Part shown: piece after piece, positions 1 to 6,130 of the stretch
Position numbering within the stretch: position 1 is the stretch's first letter
How the letters are laid out: each line of letters begins with the position of its first letter
DNA from: Gammaproteobacteria bacterium
GTDB taxonomy: Bacteria > Pseudomonadota > Gammaproteobacteria > DSM-19610
Assembly: GCA_011371465.1 (NCBI GenBank)
Contig: DRQL01000235.1
Location: 1-7,012, forward strand
Reading direction: 5' to 3'
DNA length: 7,012 nt
Notes under the pieces: model-generated
Database searches by the model: none
Told to the model about the DNA's origin: nothing
Seen by the model: only the letters and a program-made list of their open reading frames with translations
Translations under genes and position numbers: made by a program

Positions 1-378
1 ACCGCTGTCGTCCTTTCCCCACCAGGGCGTGTAGGTGACATTGGGGTTATAGGCCATGACGTTGAAACCCGCGCAGAGCGCCATCATCTCGGCATGGCTG
101 TCCGGGGTAAAATCCAGGTTGCCGCTGGATATGGGGCTGGGGTGCGCCGTACTGGTGCGCGCCCCGTTGGATGGCAGGTGCTCCCAGTCCATGCTCCCCG
201 AATCGTCGATCATGAAGAAGATGTTGGGCTGTACTGCACCGCTTTGCAGGAACAGGGGGTTGGTCGCCAGCTTCCCCGGTGCGGCTACCGTGCCGGATAC
301 CAGCCCCAGCGTAAGCATGGTGGCCGTCAGGCTGCGCAGGGCAACCGCTTTATTGTGCTGTCGTTTGATTGTATTCAT
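1..378 (-). CDS. pilY1: PilY1 tip adhesin, N-terminal part (runs off left edge)
   Basis: Only the first 126 codons are in the window, open to its left edge. PilY1 proteins are large secreted or pilus-tip proteins that promote pilus extension, adhesion and surface sensing. The start has a basic n-region and hydrophobic core with an Ala-rich cleavage site near residues 31-34 (TVAAP), a Sec signal peptide rather than a class III pilin leader. PNIFFMIDDSGSM (51-63) matches the VWA/MIDAS-like metal-binding motif DxSxS (D58, S60, S62) found at the start of many PilY1 proteins, and AYNPNVTYTPWWG (109-121) is also typical of the family. The ATG at 378 is preceded by GAGGAA (minus strand, 390-385) with a 6-nt spacer; the ATG at 383 hits a stop after two codons. 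It is the last visible gene of set 1, 51 nt after pilX. The C-terminal beta-propeller and calcium site lie outside the window. Confidence 0.94.
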   Translation of the reverse strand, partial: MNTIKRQHNKAVALRSLTATMLTLGLVSGTVAAPGKLATNPLFLQSGAVQPNIFFMIDDSGSMDWEHLPSNGARTSTAHPSPISSGNLDFTPDSHAEMMALCAGFNVMAYNPNVTYTPWWGKDDSG

Positions 379-429
379 GACATGTTCCTCGTGAGAAGCA
401 TTCGCCTTTACTATGCATCCTGCTCTAGC

Positions 430-1035
430 CTAGAGGAGCGGCATCCGGAAGCTGCTCTGTAAAATGTAACGGGCGGTGGGGTTCGTGCCCTCACCCCAGC
501 CGATTGCGGTGATTCGAAACGCGTACTGGCGGCGATCCGGCTTTTTGTTGACATAGCTGGTCTTGGGGGCTTCACCGACCCGCCCCATGTATTCGATGAT
601 GAAGCGCGGCTGCTGTGTCAGGCCGCTCATGGTGGTTACCGGGATCGCATTGCCGGTTGCCAGCCACCCGGTGTCATCAAAAATGTTCGTGCCCGTGGGC
701 AGGGGGCGTGTTGCCACCCCGACCAGCGGAGCGCGTTCCGAATACAGACCCGTGACGGGTGCGCTTGCATTAAAATTCGTTGCCAGGTCGTTCACGCTGC
801 CGATATTGGCGACCAGGTAGGCTTCCCCGCTGCGCAGCGCGACTTCCGCCGCCTGCAGGGCGATCTGGCGTTGCCGGTTATTGTTGGACATCTTTTCCTG
901 CAGCGTGGTGGAGCCCATCGACGCAACACCGATAATGGTCATTACCAGCAATATCAGCAGGCTCACGGTGAGCACGGCACCGCGCTGCTGCCGGAAGCTT
1001 TTGGCCTGGGGTCGGGGTGTTGATTGAGTCGTCAT
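430..1035 (-). CDS. pilX: PilX, minor pilin (GspK-type)
   Basis: A 201-residue minor pilin of the PilX family, expected in the inner membrane and then in the pilus-tip priming complex. The class III leader ends at G19 (QQRG|AVLTV), followed by a hydrophobic helix (about 20-40) and the PilX_N signature TLQEKMSNNNRQRQIALQAAE (part at 44-63). Mature position +5 is Val rather than Glu, as usual for PilX/GspK-type subunits thought to sit at the tip. The C-terminus (FRITAIGWG...RYILQSSF) is the usual PilX ending. It has no cysteines. The ATG at 1035 has GGAG nine bases upstream. It lies 27 nt after pilW and 51 nt before pilY1, the canonical W-X-Y1 order. Confidence 0.95.
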   Translation of the reverse strand: MTTQSTPRPQAKSFRQQRGAVLTVSLLILLVMTIIGVASMGSTTLQEKMSNNNRQRQIALQAAEVALRSGEAYLVANIGSVNDLATNFNASAPVTGLYSERAPLVGVATRPLPTGTNIFDDTGWLATGNAIPVTTMSGLTQQPRFIIEYMGRVGEAPKTSYVNKKPDRRQYAFRITAIGWGEGTNPTARYILQSSFRMPLL

Positions 1036-1062
1036 GGTCGATTACTCCAGCCGGCGCGGGTG

Positions 1063-2082
1063 TCAGGCGCCGCGGTTGCGCAGGCGAACGGTGGTGGTGA
1101 AGGATTTGCTATATAGGCCGCCGGGCACGTTCTGTACGGTGTCGAAGGTCAGCGTCATACGTACACTGGCGATATTGTTCCATTTGTCGGCGTCGATCTG
1201 GTCCGCACGCAGGTACCGCTCCACGCCCGGTGTACCGTCCAGGTCCACGCCGTAAAGAATCTGCAGGTCCTGAACGCCTTCGACCAGTTCGTTCGCCTGC
1301 GTTGCATTGGCGCAGGCGTTGCTGTTGACAAACAGTGAGGTACCGGTTCCCGAAGTGCTGGCGCAGAGTTCATAGGTGCTGGTGCCCACCAGAGTGGCGC
1401 TGGCCACCGAGGCACGGTCCGAGCCGAAAATATTCTGCAGATCGCCGGTGGCGTTGGACTGACCCTGATTGGGACCTGACGTCGCCGTAACACCGGCAGC
1501 ATGCTGGATGGTTCCGTTGCTGGTGGTCGGGTCGTTGGTAATCATGAAGACCGAGGCGGTCGAGCAATCGCCCACCACGATGAGATCAAACTGCTGCAGG
1601 GCGCTGTAACCCACCAGCGAATCGTCCAGCTGGATATCGGAAGTCGAGGATGCCATGGGCTGGGCAAGGCGGATACTGCCGCCGCTGCCGGCGCGGCGAA
1701 TGGTAATGGTATCGCTGCCGCCGGTGCCGGCGCCGTCGGTGCCGAAAATGGACGCGGCGAAGTCGGCTGATGAGCCCAGTGACTTGTTGGCAAGGTCGTT
1801 GACGAACGGTTTGGTCGGTGCGTCACTGTCCAGGCAGCCCAGGTACCCGGCGGCACTGATATCCTCGGACAGGCGGGTGAGTGCAAAACGCACATTCTCC
1901 TGCAGGCGGGACTGCCCTTCCGTTGACAGGAAGGCGCTCTTGGTGCCGCTGAAGATCTGGATGACGCCGGCCATCAGCAGCAGGCTGATGACCATGGCCA
2001 CCATCAGTTCGACCAGGGAGAAGCCGCCCGATTTCCGGAAGGCGCGGTTAGCAAAATTGTGTGATGCGGTCATTTTCATCAT
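1063..2082 (-). CDS. pilW: PilW, minor pilin (GspJ-type)
   Basis: A 339-residue PilW-family minor pilin, part of the tip complex with PilV, PilX and the GspH-type subunit. The leader ends at G20 (KSGG|FSLVELMVAM) with Glu at mature +5, then a hydrophobic helix to about residue 44. Family features include RLQENVRFALTRLSEDISAAGYLGC (part at 59-78), ELVEGVQDLQILYGVDLDG (265-283) and a C-terminal SFTTTVRLRNR (327-337). A Gly/Ala/Ser-rich stretch at 114-146 is probably a loop. Cysteines are C83, C173, C240 and C257, enough for two disulfides. Start codons at residues 1, 2 and 4 are all possible; none has a strong Shine-Dalgarno. The gene begins 5 nt after the pilV stop, so translational coupling is likely. 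Confidence 0.95.
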   Translation of the reverse strand: MMKMTASHNFANRAFRKSGGFSLVELMVAMVISLLLMAGVIQIFSGTKSAFLSTEGQSRLQENVRFALTRLSEDISAAGYLGCLDSDAPTKPFVNDLANKSLGSSADFAASIFGTDGAGTGGSDTITIRRAGSGGSIRLAQPMASSTSDIQLDDSLVGYSALQQFDLIVVGDCSTASVFMITNDPTTSNGTIQHAAGVTATSGPNQGQSNATGDLQNIFGSDRASVASATLVGTSTYELCASTSGTGTSLFVNSNACANATQANELVEGVQDLQILYGVDLDGTPGVERYLRADQIDADKWNNIASVRMTLTFDTVQNVPGGLYSKSFTTTVRLRNRGA

Positions 2083-2087
2083 GGTGA

Positions 2088-2585
2088 TTACGGCTGAGTG
2101 GTTATGATCAGGCAGCGCAGGTCAGCGGAGTTGTCGGGATCACAACCCGTACCGGAAGCATCGTTGCGCGCTTCATCCCAGCGCACCGTGATGGTAAACA
2201 GGCCGCTGCCCGCGTCGGTGATTACGCCCTGACCCTTGGGCAGGGTGCTCAGTAACTGGTTCCATTCGGCCATATCATAGGCGACCATGTCGACCGGCGA
2301 ACAACTGGTTACAACACAGTCATTGGGTGGAGGCGATGATGATGGTGCCCCGACATAAGAGGTCGCCGAACCGGAGTTGGCGCGCATGCGCTCCGCCATG
2401 TCGCTGGCGATATAGGCGGCGCGTGTCTGCATGGAGGCATCATTGTTGTTGCGCAGGCTGGTCGCCTGCAGGCTGGCAATGCCCAGTAGACCGATCGACA
2501 GGATCAGTACCGCGACCATGACTTCGATGAGGGTGAAGCCGGCGGAGTACCGGGTTTCTGCAATGTATTTATTCGTGTGTGTCAT
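2088..2585 (-). CDS. pilV: PilV, minor pilin (GspI-type)
   Basis: A 165-residue PilV-family minor pilin. The leader ends at G16 (YSAG|FTLIEVMVAV) with Glu at +5 (E21). The helix LILSIGLLGIASLQ (27-40) is the usual PilV sequence, followed by SLRNNNDASMQTRAAYIASD (43-62) and MAERMRAN, the family's conserved region. FTITVRWDEARND (130-142) forms the C-terminal strand. Four cysteines (C90, C95, C148, C158) could form two disulfides. The ATG at 2585 has an AGGG eight bases upstream. It sits 19 nt after the fimU-like gene and 5 nt before pilW, the order of the P. aeruginosa fimU-pilVWXY1 operon. Confidence 0.95.
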   Translation of the reverse strand: MTHTNKYIAETRYSAGFTLIEVMVAVLILSIGLLGIASLQATSLRNNNDASMQTRAAYIASDMAERMRANSGSATSYVGAPSSSPPPNDCVVTSCSPVDMVAYDMAEWNQLLSTLPKGQGVITDAGSGLFTITVRWDEARNDASGTGCDPDNSADLRCLIITTQP

Positions 2586-2604
2586 TGTTTCTACCCTGGC
2601 ATGT

Positions 2605-3126
2605 TCAGGAACAGGTGACCTGGCTGTTCAGGTTTACACCGCCGGTTGCCAGAATGCGCAACTGCCGGCCGATCTCACCGCTACGGTCATCGCACAGTGT
2701 CAAGGTGATGTTCGGGCTGCTGATAGCACCCTGTGAATCGATCTGCAGGCTGCTCTGCGCTGCGCTCAGCGTTACATTGATGGAGTCCGGCAGCGGTTCG
2801 ACCACGCGAATCAGTTCGCCTGGTGCATCCAGCACACCGTCTGCATCACTGTCTACCCACACGATCCAGCCCAGCTGCCAGTTGGTCTGGCCGGTGCAGG
2901 CCGGGTTGGCCGGGTCATCGCTGACACAGATGTTGGCGTTACGCCCCTGCTTTATGGCTTCACTGCGAGCCATGTGGATCGAGGAAACCAGCGTGTTGGT
3001 AGCGGCTGACAGGCGATTGTTGAGGATCAGATTGCGCATGCTGGGCACGCCCGTGGTCAGCAGAATAGCGGCAATCGCCAATGCCACTATCAGCTCGATC
3101 AATGTAAATCCGCGTTTTTTGTTCAT
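2605..3126 (-). CDS. fimU: FimU/FimT-family minor pilin (GspH-type), first gene of set 1
   Basis: A 173-residue GspH/FimT-domain pilin. A very short leader ends at G6 (MNKKRG|FTLIELIVAL) with Glu at +5 (E11). MARSEAIKQGRNANICVS (52-69), the WQLGWIVWVDSDADG region (83-97) and CDDRSGEIGRQLRILATGG (145-163) are typical of the domain. D92, D94 and D96 make a DxDxDG loop that could bind calcium. Cysteines are C67, C77, C145 and C172. Where many FimT proteins carry GRxR after the last strand, this one reads GGVNL, which suits the structural FimU role. The ATG at 3126 has AGGT seven bases upstream. FimU and FimT are hard to separate by sequence; I use fimU from its position ahead of pilV. Confidence 0.9.
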   Translation of the reverse strand: MNKKRGFTLIELIVALAIAAILLTTGVPSMRNLILNNRLSAATNTLVSSIHMARSEAIKQGRNANICVSDDPANPACTGQTNWQLGWIVWVDSDADGVLDAPGELIRVVEPLPDSINVTLSAAQSSLQIDSQGAISSPNITLTLCDDRSGEIGRQLRILATGGVNLNSQVTCS

Positions 3127-3287
3127 GAGGCTAACCTAAGCCCTGTCAGGCTGTGTCGTAAATTCAATTCCGATCAGTGGAGCAGATTCCGCGACCAGCG
3201 GTTATCTGGCGGGGGCGGGACTCTTGCCCTCTCTCCGCTTTCCTATAGGGGATTGATTCGGAAAAACTTTAAGCCGCTATGCAGATT

Positions 3288-3300
3288 CCCCGGAACGGGG
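3288..3300. repeat. Small inverted repeat CCCCG-GAA-CGGGG
   Basis: A perfect 5-bp GC stem with a 3-nt loop, lying 18 nt past the stop of the set 2 PilV-like gene. On the minus strand the nearest T run (five T, 3266-3262) begins about 20 nt further on, too far for a standard intrinsic terminator. It could be a weak attenuator or a chance hairpin. Confidence 0.35.
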
Positions 3301-3301
3301 C

Positions 3302-3310
3302 GATGAACGG
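3302..3310 (-). promoter_or_regulatory. Possible AlgR-like binding site
   Basis: The minus strand reads CCGTTCATC, one mismatch from the AlgR consensus CCGTTCGTC known from Pseudomonas. A second partial copy, CCGTTCCGG, starts 12 nt further along (3298-3290), giving two CCGTTC cores about one helical turn apart. AlgR activates the orthologous fimU-pilVWXY1 operon in P. aeruginosa, so the position upstream of set 1 makes sense. A nine-base near-match can occur by chance, and I do not know whether this organism has AlgR. Confidence 0.2.
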
Positions 3311-3325
3311 CCGGATTTTACCGGC
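3310..3325. repeat. Inverted repeat around the stop codon of the PilV-like gene
   Basis: GCCGG-ATTTTA-CCGGC: a 5-bp stem with the TAA stop of the PilV-like gene in its 6-nt loop. No T run follows on the minus strand, so it is not a standard rho-independent terminator. Confidence 0.3.
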
Positions 3326-3746
3326 TGAGCGGAATGCCGGGGTCGCCGGGCATTAGTTGGCGGGTGTCGGCAGCGTGGGATAAGAGGCTGGTGCCGGACT
3401 CCAGCTGAATGACATGCGACCCGTCCGGGCTCTGCCATTCAATATGAACCTGGATTTCAACGAGTTGCGTGCCTTCCTGGACGGATGCCGTGGTGTTGAA
3501 GCGCGTTCCGGCGCGTTCGGTCTGCTCTGCCGGTTCGTCGAGCAGGTCAGCACCAAGTAGTTGTTTTGTCACCAGTATTTCCAGGTGCCTCGCGCCCAGG
3601 AGATACGCCTGGTCGGTGGCATGGAGCCTGCCCGATGTGGACCACAGGCGAGCCTGCAGCTGTCCCAGGCCCAGCAGACCGGTGCTGAGTACCAGCAGGG
3701 TGATCAAGGCCTCGATCAGGCTGATTCCCTTCGAGTTTTTGTGCAT
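3318..3746 (-). CDS. PilV-like minor pilin (GspI-type), last gene of set 2
   Basis: A 142-residue pilin whose leader ends at G7 (NSKG|ISLIEALITL) with Glu at +5 (E12). The helix LLVLSTGLLGLGQLQARL (17-34) has the PilV-family pattern (compare LILSIGLLGIASLQ in the set 1 PilV). After it the sequences diverge: this protein lacks the conserved RMRAN block, is shorter and has no cysteines. The ATG at 3746 starts 2 nt after the stop of the PilX-like gene, with AAGGA nine bases upstream inside that gene's end. It closes a tightly packed H-J-K-I operon. I infer the I-type subunit of a second tip complex. Confidence 0.85.
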   Translation of the reverse strand: MHKNSKGISLIEALITLLVLSTGLLGLGQLQARLWSTSGRLHATDQAYLLGARHLEILVTKQLLGADLLDEPAEQTERAGTRFNTTASVQEGTQLVEIQVHIEWQSPDGSHVIQLESGTSLLSHAADTRQLMPGDPGIPLSR

Positions 3747-3748
3747 GG

Positions 3749-4819
3749 CTAGAAATCCTTCCAGGTGCCGGGGACCGGCACACTGCGCAGAACGGGGAAA
3801 TCAAGCTGTTGCCGGCTACCGTCTGCAAGCTGTATGTGGTTGAGCTGCAAGGTTGAACCGGTGATATCGAGGTGGCTATCCAGCACCAGTGCGCCCGTGA
3901 TCGAGACATCCTCGCTGGCGAAGGGGGCGGGACAGGAGGATTCTATATATACGATCCCGTAGATCGTGACGCCGGGAGCGAACAACGGGCAGCCGGCACC
4001 GGGCGGGAAATACAGCACGACCGGCCGCTTTGCGCTGCCCAGCTCTGCCCGCCACAGGTAGCGGGTTCCCGGGCCGGCTTCCGGTGCCACCCGGTAGCGG
4101 CGCTGCGGTTCCGGAAGTGCCTGCTCCTGTTCGGCAAGCTGCAGGAACTCTTCCCGACTGACGGAAAAGATCTGCGGCCACAATCCACCGCGCATATCCA
4201 GGCCGCGCAGGGACCCGTTATGCAGGTCGGTGGTTGCCGGCAGCGGGCAGCGCGTTGCCAGTCCGGACCAGATGGCTTCCCCGGCCTGGTCGGTATCCGC
4301 GTACTGTGGGCGGATATCCAGGTTGCGCGGTGTGCCGCTCAGGCAACCATGGATGACCAGTGGTGGCAGTGTTTCCGCCCGCGGCGTCAATACAGAAAGC
4401 AGGCGCACGAACTGACTGACGTGTGCCTGTATGTTGGAGCCGTCATGGCGGCGCGCGGTCGCCTGTATGGATACCAGCCGCCGGTAGGGCACGTTCCTGC
4501 TGAAGCGGAGTTCGGTACCGGTTCCAGGCAGACGGCCTGGCAGCTGCAGTTTGCCGGTCTCCGTGTCGGTGTCGAAGCGCCCGCTCCAGGACAGGGCGTC
4601 GGGTTTTTCAACCAGGTACACCATGCCCCGCGCCAGCCCGGATTCCGCCTGCAGCAACAGGCGTGTGTTCCAGTTGTCGTTGTTGGACATGCGCTGTTCC
4701 ACCAGCTGTGTGCGTGCGACGGCCAGTGTGACGATGGTGATCGACAGGGTCAGTGCCAGCGTAACCAGCAGGGTTGCCGCACCCTGCTGTTGCCGGTATC
4801 GCTGTGGCCTAGTCTGCAC
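3749..4819 (-). CDS. Long PilX-like minor pilin (GspK-type) with large C-terminal domain
   Basis: A 356-residue protein with a GTG start that overlaps the end of the PilW-like gene by 11 nt. The N-terminal part is PilX-like: leader ending at G13 (QQQG|AATLLVT), no Glu at +5, a hydrophobic helix to about 34, then VEQRMSNNDNWNTRLLLQAE (40-59), the PilX_N block. PilX proteins are usually near 200 residues. Here about 200 more (roughly 150-356) form an extra domain with four cysteines (C159, C191, C277, C296). Its end, GVTIYGIVYIE (283-293), EDVSITGALVLD (303-314) and HLDITGSTLQL (316-326), alternates short hydrophobic strands in a way that suggests a beta-solenoid. Such domains occur in other long PilX-like proteins, with no known function that I can state. 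With no PilY1 in this set, this domain may be the exposed tip. Confidence 0.85.
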   Translation of the reverse strand: MQTRPQRYRQQQGAATLLVTLALTLSITIVTLAVARTQLVEQRMSNNDNWNTRLLLQAESGLARGMVYLVEKPDALSWSGRFDTDTETGKLQLPGRLPGTGTELRFSRNVPYRRLVSIQATARRHDGSNIQAHVSQFVRLLSVLTPRAETLPPLVIHGCLSGTPRNLDIRPQYADTDQAGEAIWSGLATRCPLPATTDLHNGSLRGLDMRGGLWPQIFSVSREEFLQLAEQEQALPEPQRRYRVAPEAGPGTRYLWRAELGSAKRPVVLYFPPGAGCPLFAPGVTIYGIVYIESSCPAPFASEDVSITGALVLDSHLDITGSTLQLNHIQLADGSRQQLDFPVLRSVPVPGTWKDF

Positions 4820-5546
4820 CTTGACTGCCTGCCACGAGCCGGTCGTTACGGACCCGTACCCAGTTGTCGAGTGTCAGCGCAGTGGCCGCCCTGTTTTTCA
4901 GCTGAGCGCTGATGCGTATCCCGATGCCACCCTGTACCAGCTGTGCGGAGTCGGGCGTACAGGCGCTGTTGCGGTCATCCAGGTTCAGGCAGCGAAAACG
5001 GGGTTGGAACTCCAGGCGGGTGATTTCAATGTCCGGGTCGTTGACGGTTTGCCAGTAACCATGGTTGCAATCGAAGCGGCTGCCGCCAAAACGGGACTGT
5101 ATGCCGGTGCCGCGCAGCCGGAAACCGAACTGCTCGACATTATCGTCGTCAGTCAGCGGTTCACAGTTACCATCGTCGCAACGGCCAACGCCTGCCAGGC
5201 CGTCCTGGTCCAGGTCATAGGCGAACAGAATGCAGGAGTTGCGATGTTCTCCCGCATAGAAGCCGGTGCGTACCCGGTTGACCGGGTTCTGGAAGGGATT
5301 GTTGGCAGGGTTGACCAGCCCGGGTGAGAAGTGTCGGTAACCGGCGCGCCTCAGGTCGCTGCTGACCAGATGCATCAGGCCGTTCAGCTGCTGGTGGAGG
5401 TGCGCCTGTTGCAGTTGCCGGGTACTGTGCCGGGCCGTGGCGCTGTACACCGTGATTACGGCAGACAGTGCGACCAGGGAAATTGTGCTGGCGATCATCA
5501 GTTCGACCAGCGTCATTCCGGCCTGTGACCCGCTGTGGTTCAGCAC
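4809..5546 (-). CDS. PilW-like minor pilin (GspJ-type)
   Basis: A 245-residue PilW-family protein. The leader ends at G10 (SQAG|MTLVELMIAS) with Glu at +5 (E15), then a hydrophobic helix to about 35. LMHLVSSDLRRAGY (57-70) matches the xxSxDLRRAGY region of PilW. CILFAYDLDQDG (105-116) contains D111, D113 and D115, a DxDxDG loop. Six cysteines (C105, C123, C128, C160, C186, C196) suggest a disulfide-stabilised head. It starts at a GTG at 5546 that overlaps the stop of the fimT-like gene by 7 nt (GTGCTGA) and has no good Shine-Dalgarno, so translation is probably coupled. It is nearly 100 residues shorter than the set 1 PilW and differs strongly from it beyond the helix. Confidence 0.9.
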   Translation of the reverse strand: MLNHSGSQAGMTLVELMIASTISLVALSAVITVYSATARHSTRQLQQAHLHQQLNGLMHLVSSDLRRAGYRHFSPGLVNPANNPFQNPVNRVRTGFYAGEHRNSCILFAYDLDQDGLAGVGRCDDGNCEPLTDDDNVEQFGFRLRGTGIQSRFGGSRFDCNHGYWQTVNDPDIEITRLEFQPRFRCLNLDDRNSACTPDSAQLVQGGIGIRISAQLKNRAATALTLDNWVRVRNDRLVAGSQGAD

Positions 5547-6082
5547 CGGGGATAACCGGGCTGGCCGATGGCGCAGATCCGGGTCCTGCCCAGCGGGCTG
5601 GTGATCACACGCAAGGTGCCGGCGCGGTTACTCAGCGACAGGGTGCCCGCGCCGGCGGTTCCGCGCAGCGGTGAAAACCGGATGCCGCGCAAGGTGCGGG
5701 AAGTACGGGAGGCAAGCCGGACAGCGGGGAATGCGGCTGACCGTCGGCGGCGCATGAGGTTCCGGTTGCCGTGCAAGGTGGTGCAGGACGAAGGCCCGGC
5801 GCTGTCGGCGTTGCAGTTACAGCCCGCTGTTTCACTCCAGCCGAAACACCAGTGCTCCGGGTCGTCGACGATCACCGAAAAAAACACCGGTACGTGGTAA
5901 CTGAGGGCGTGGTTGCGCGCAAGCTGAAGCTGCTGTGCGAGTGTTTCTCCCGCCGCACGCAGGCGTGCGTTGTCGATGACGCGACTCATGGCTGGCACGG
6001 CCAGGCCGGTCAGAAGCGCGGTCAGCGCCAGCGTCACCAGCAGTTCAACCAGCGTAAAACCGGTATGCCTTGTATCTTCCAT
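5540..6082 (-). CDS. fimT: FimT/GspH-family minor pilin with C-terminal GRTR motif, first gene of set 2
   Basis: I place the start at the ATG at 6082, giving 180 residues: GGAG lies seven bases upstream and the leader is then the usual short MEDTRHTG|FTLVELLVTL, with Glu at +5 (E13). A TTG at 6100 is in frame but would only extend the leader. The GspH domain shows ARLRAAGETLAQQLQLARNHA (part at 39-58), HWCFGWSE (77-84) and FSPLRGTAGAGTLSLSNRAG (136-155), then VITSPLGRTRIC (159-170). GRTR (165-168) fits the GRxR motif reported for DNA-binding FimT in Legionella. Six cysteines: C79, C88, C90, C100, C170, C180. A basic run RRRRS (111-115) adds positive charge. A role in DNA uptake is inference. 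Confidence 0.92.
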   Translation of the reverse strand: MEDTRHTGFTLVELLVTLALTALLTGLAVPAMSRVIDNARLRAAGETLAQQLQLARNHALSYHVPVFFSVIVDDPEHWCFGWSETAGCNCNADSAGPSSCTTLHGNRNLMRRRRSAAFPAVRLASRTSRTLRGIRFSPLRGTAGAGTLSLSNRAGTLRVITSPLGRTRICAIGQPGYPRC

Positions 6083-6089
6083 GATCAGG

Positions 6090-6093
6090 CTCC
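6090..6093 (-). promoter_or_regulatory. Ribosome-binding site deciding the fimT start
   Basis: GGAG on the minus strand, seven bases before the ATG at 6082. It favours that ATG over the in-frame TTG at 6100, which would place this site inside the coding region. Confidence 0.7.
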
Positions 6094-6101
6094 AGGGCAA
6101 C

Positions 6102-6130
6102 TTGTTCCGTGTTGTCGTGCCGAGTATAGT
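6102..6130 (+). promoter_or_regulatory. Putative sigma70 promoter for the pilE-like gene
   Basis: TTGTTC (6102-6107), a 17-bp spacer and TATAGT (6125-6130). The -10 differs from consensus at one position; the -35 keeps only TTG. The expected transcription start near 6137 leaves a leader of about 80 nt before the pilE-like ATG. The -10 overlaps that of the opposing promoter. Confidence 0.5.

Larger units (their letters stand above)
3127..3317. other. Intergenic region between set 2 and set 1
   Basis: This is the only sizeable gap inside the minus-strand cluster. It holds the Shine-Dalgarno of the fimU-like gene, two small inverted repeats near its right end, an AlgR-like motif and an 8-bp palindrome CCTATAGG (3242-3249). 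I see no small ORF with a ribosome-binding site. No clear sigma70 promoter facing set 1 stands out: a minus-strand TTGAAT near 3157-3162 lacks a -10 at the right distance. Set 1 may have its own activator-dependent promoter here, or may be transcribed by read-through from set 2. Confidence 0.5.

Noticed and set aside
423..435. Small palindrome CTCTA-GCC-TAGAG at the pilX stop
   Set aside because: Short, AT-containing stem with no following T run; not a credible terminator between pilX and pilY1.
3181..3197. A sigma54-like TGG...TGC element on the minus strand upstream of set 1
   Set aside because: The GG and GC dinucleotides are 11 bases apart instead of 10, and the flanking bases match the consensus poorly.
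430..4819. Missing Glu at mature +5 in both PilX-type proteins
   Set aside because: Expected for K-type subunits (PilX/GspK), so it is not a defect.
3872..4912. A 346-codon open frame on the plus strand opposite the PilX-like gene
   Set aside because: It has no ribosome-binding site or recognisable domain and reads as low-complexity Gln/Arg/Gly-rich sequence. The minus-strand frame has a clear pilin leader and PilX block. Long antisense frames are common in GC-rich genes.
4551..5327. A 258-codon plus-strand open frame opposite the PilW-like gene
   Set aside because: No start signal and no family features; it is the mirror of a well-supported PilW-family gene.
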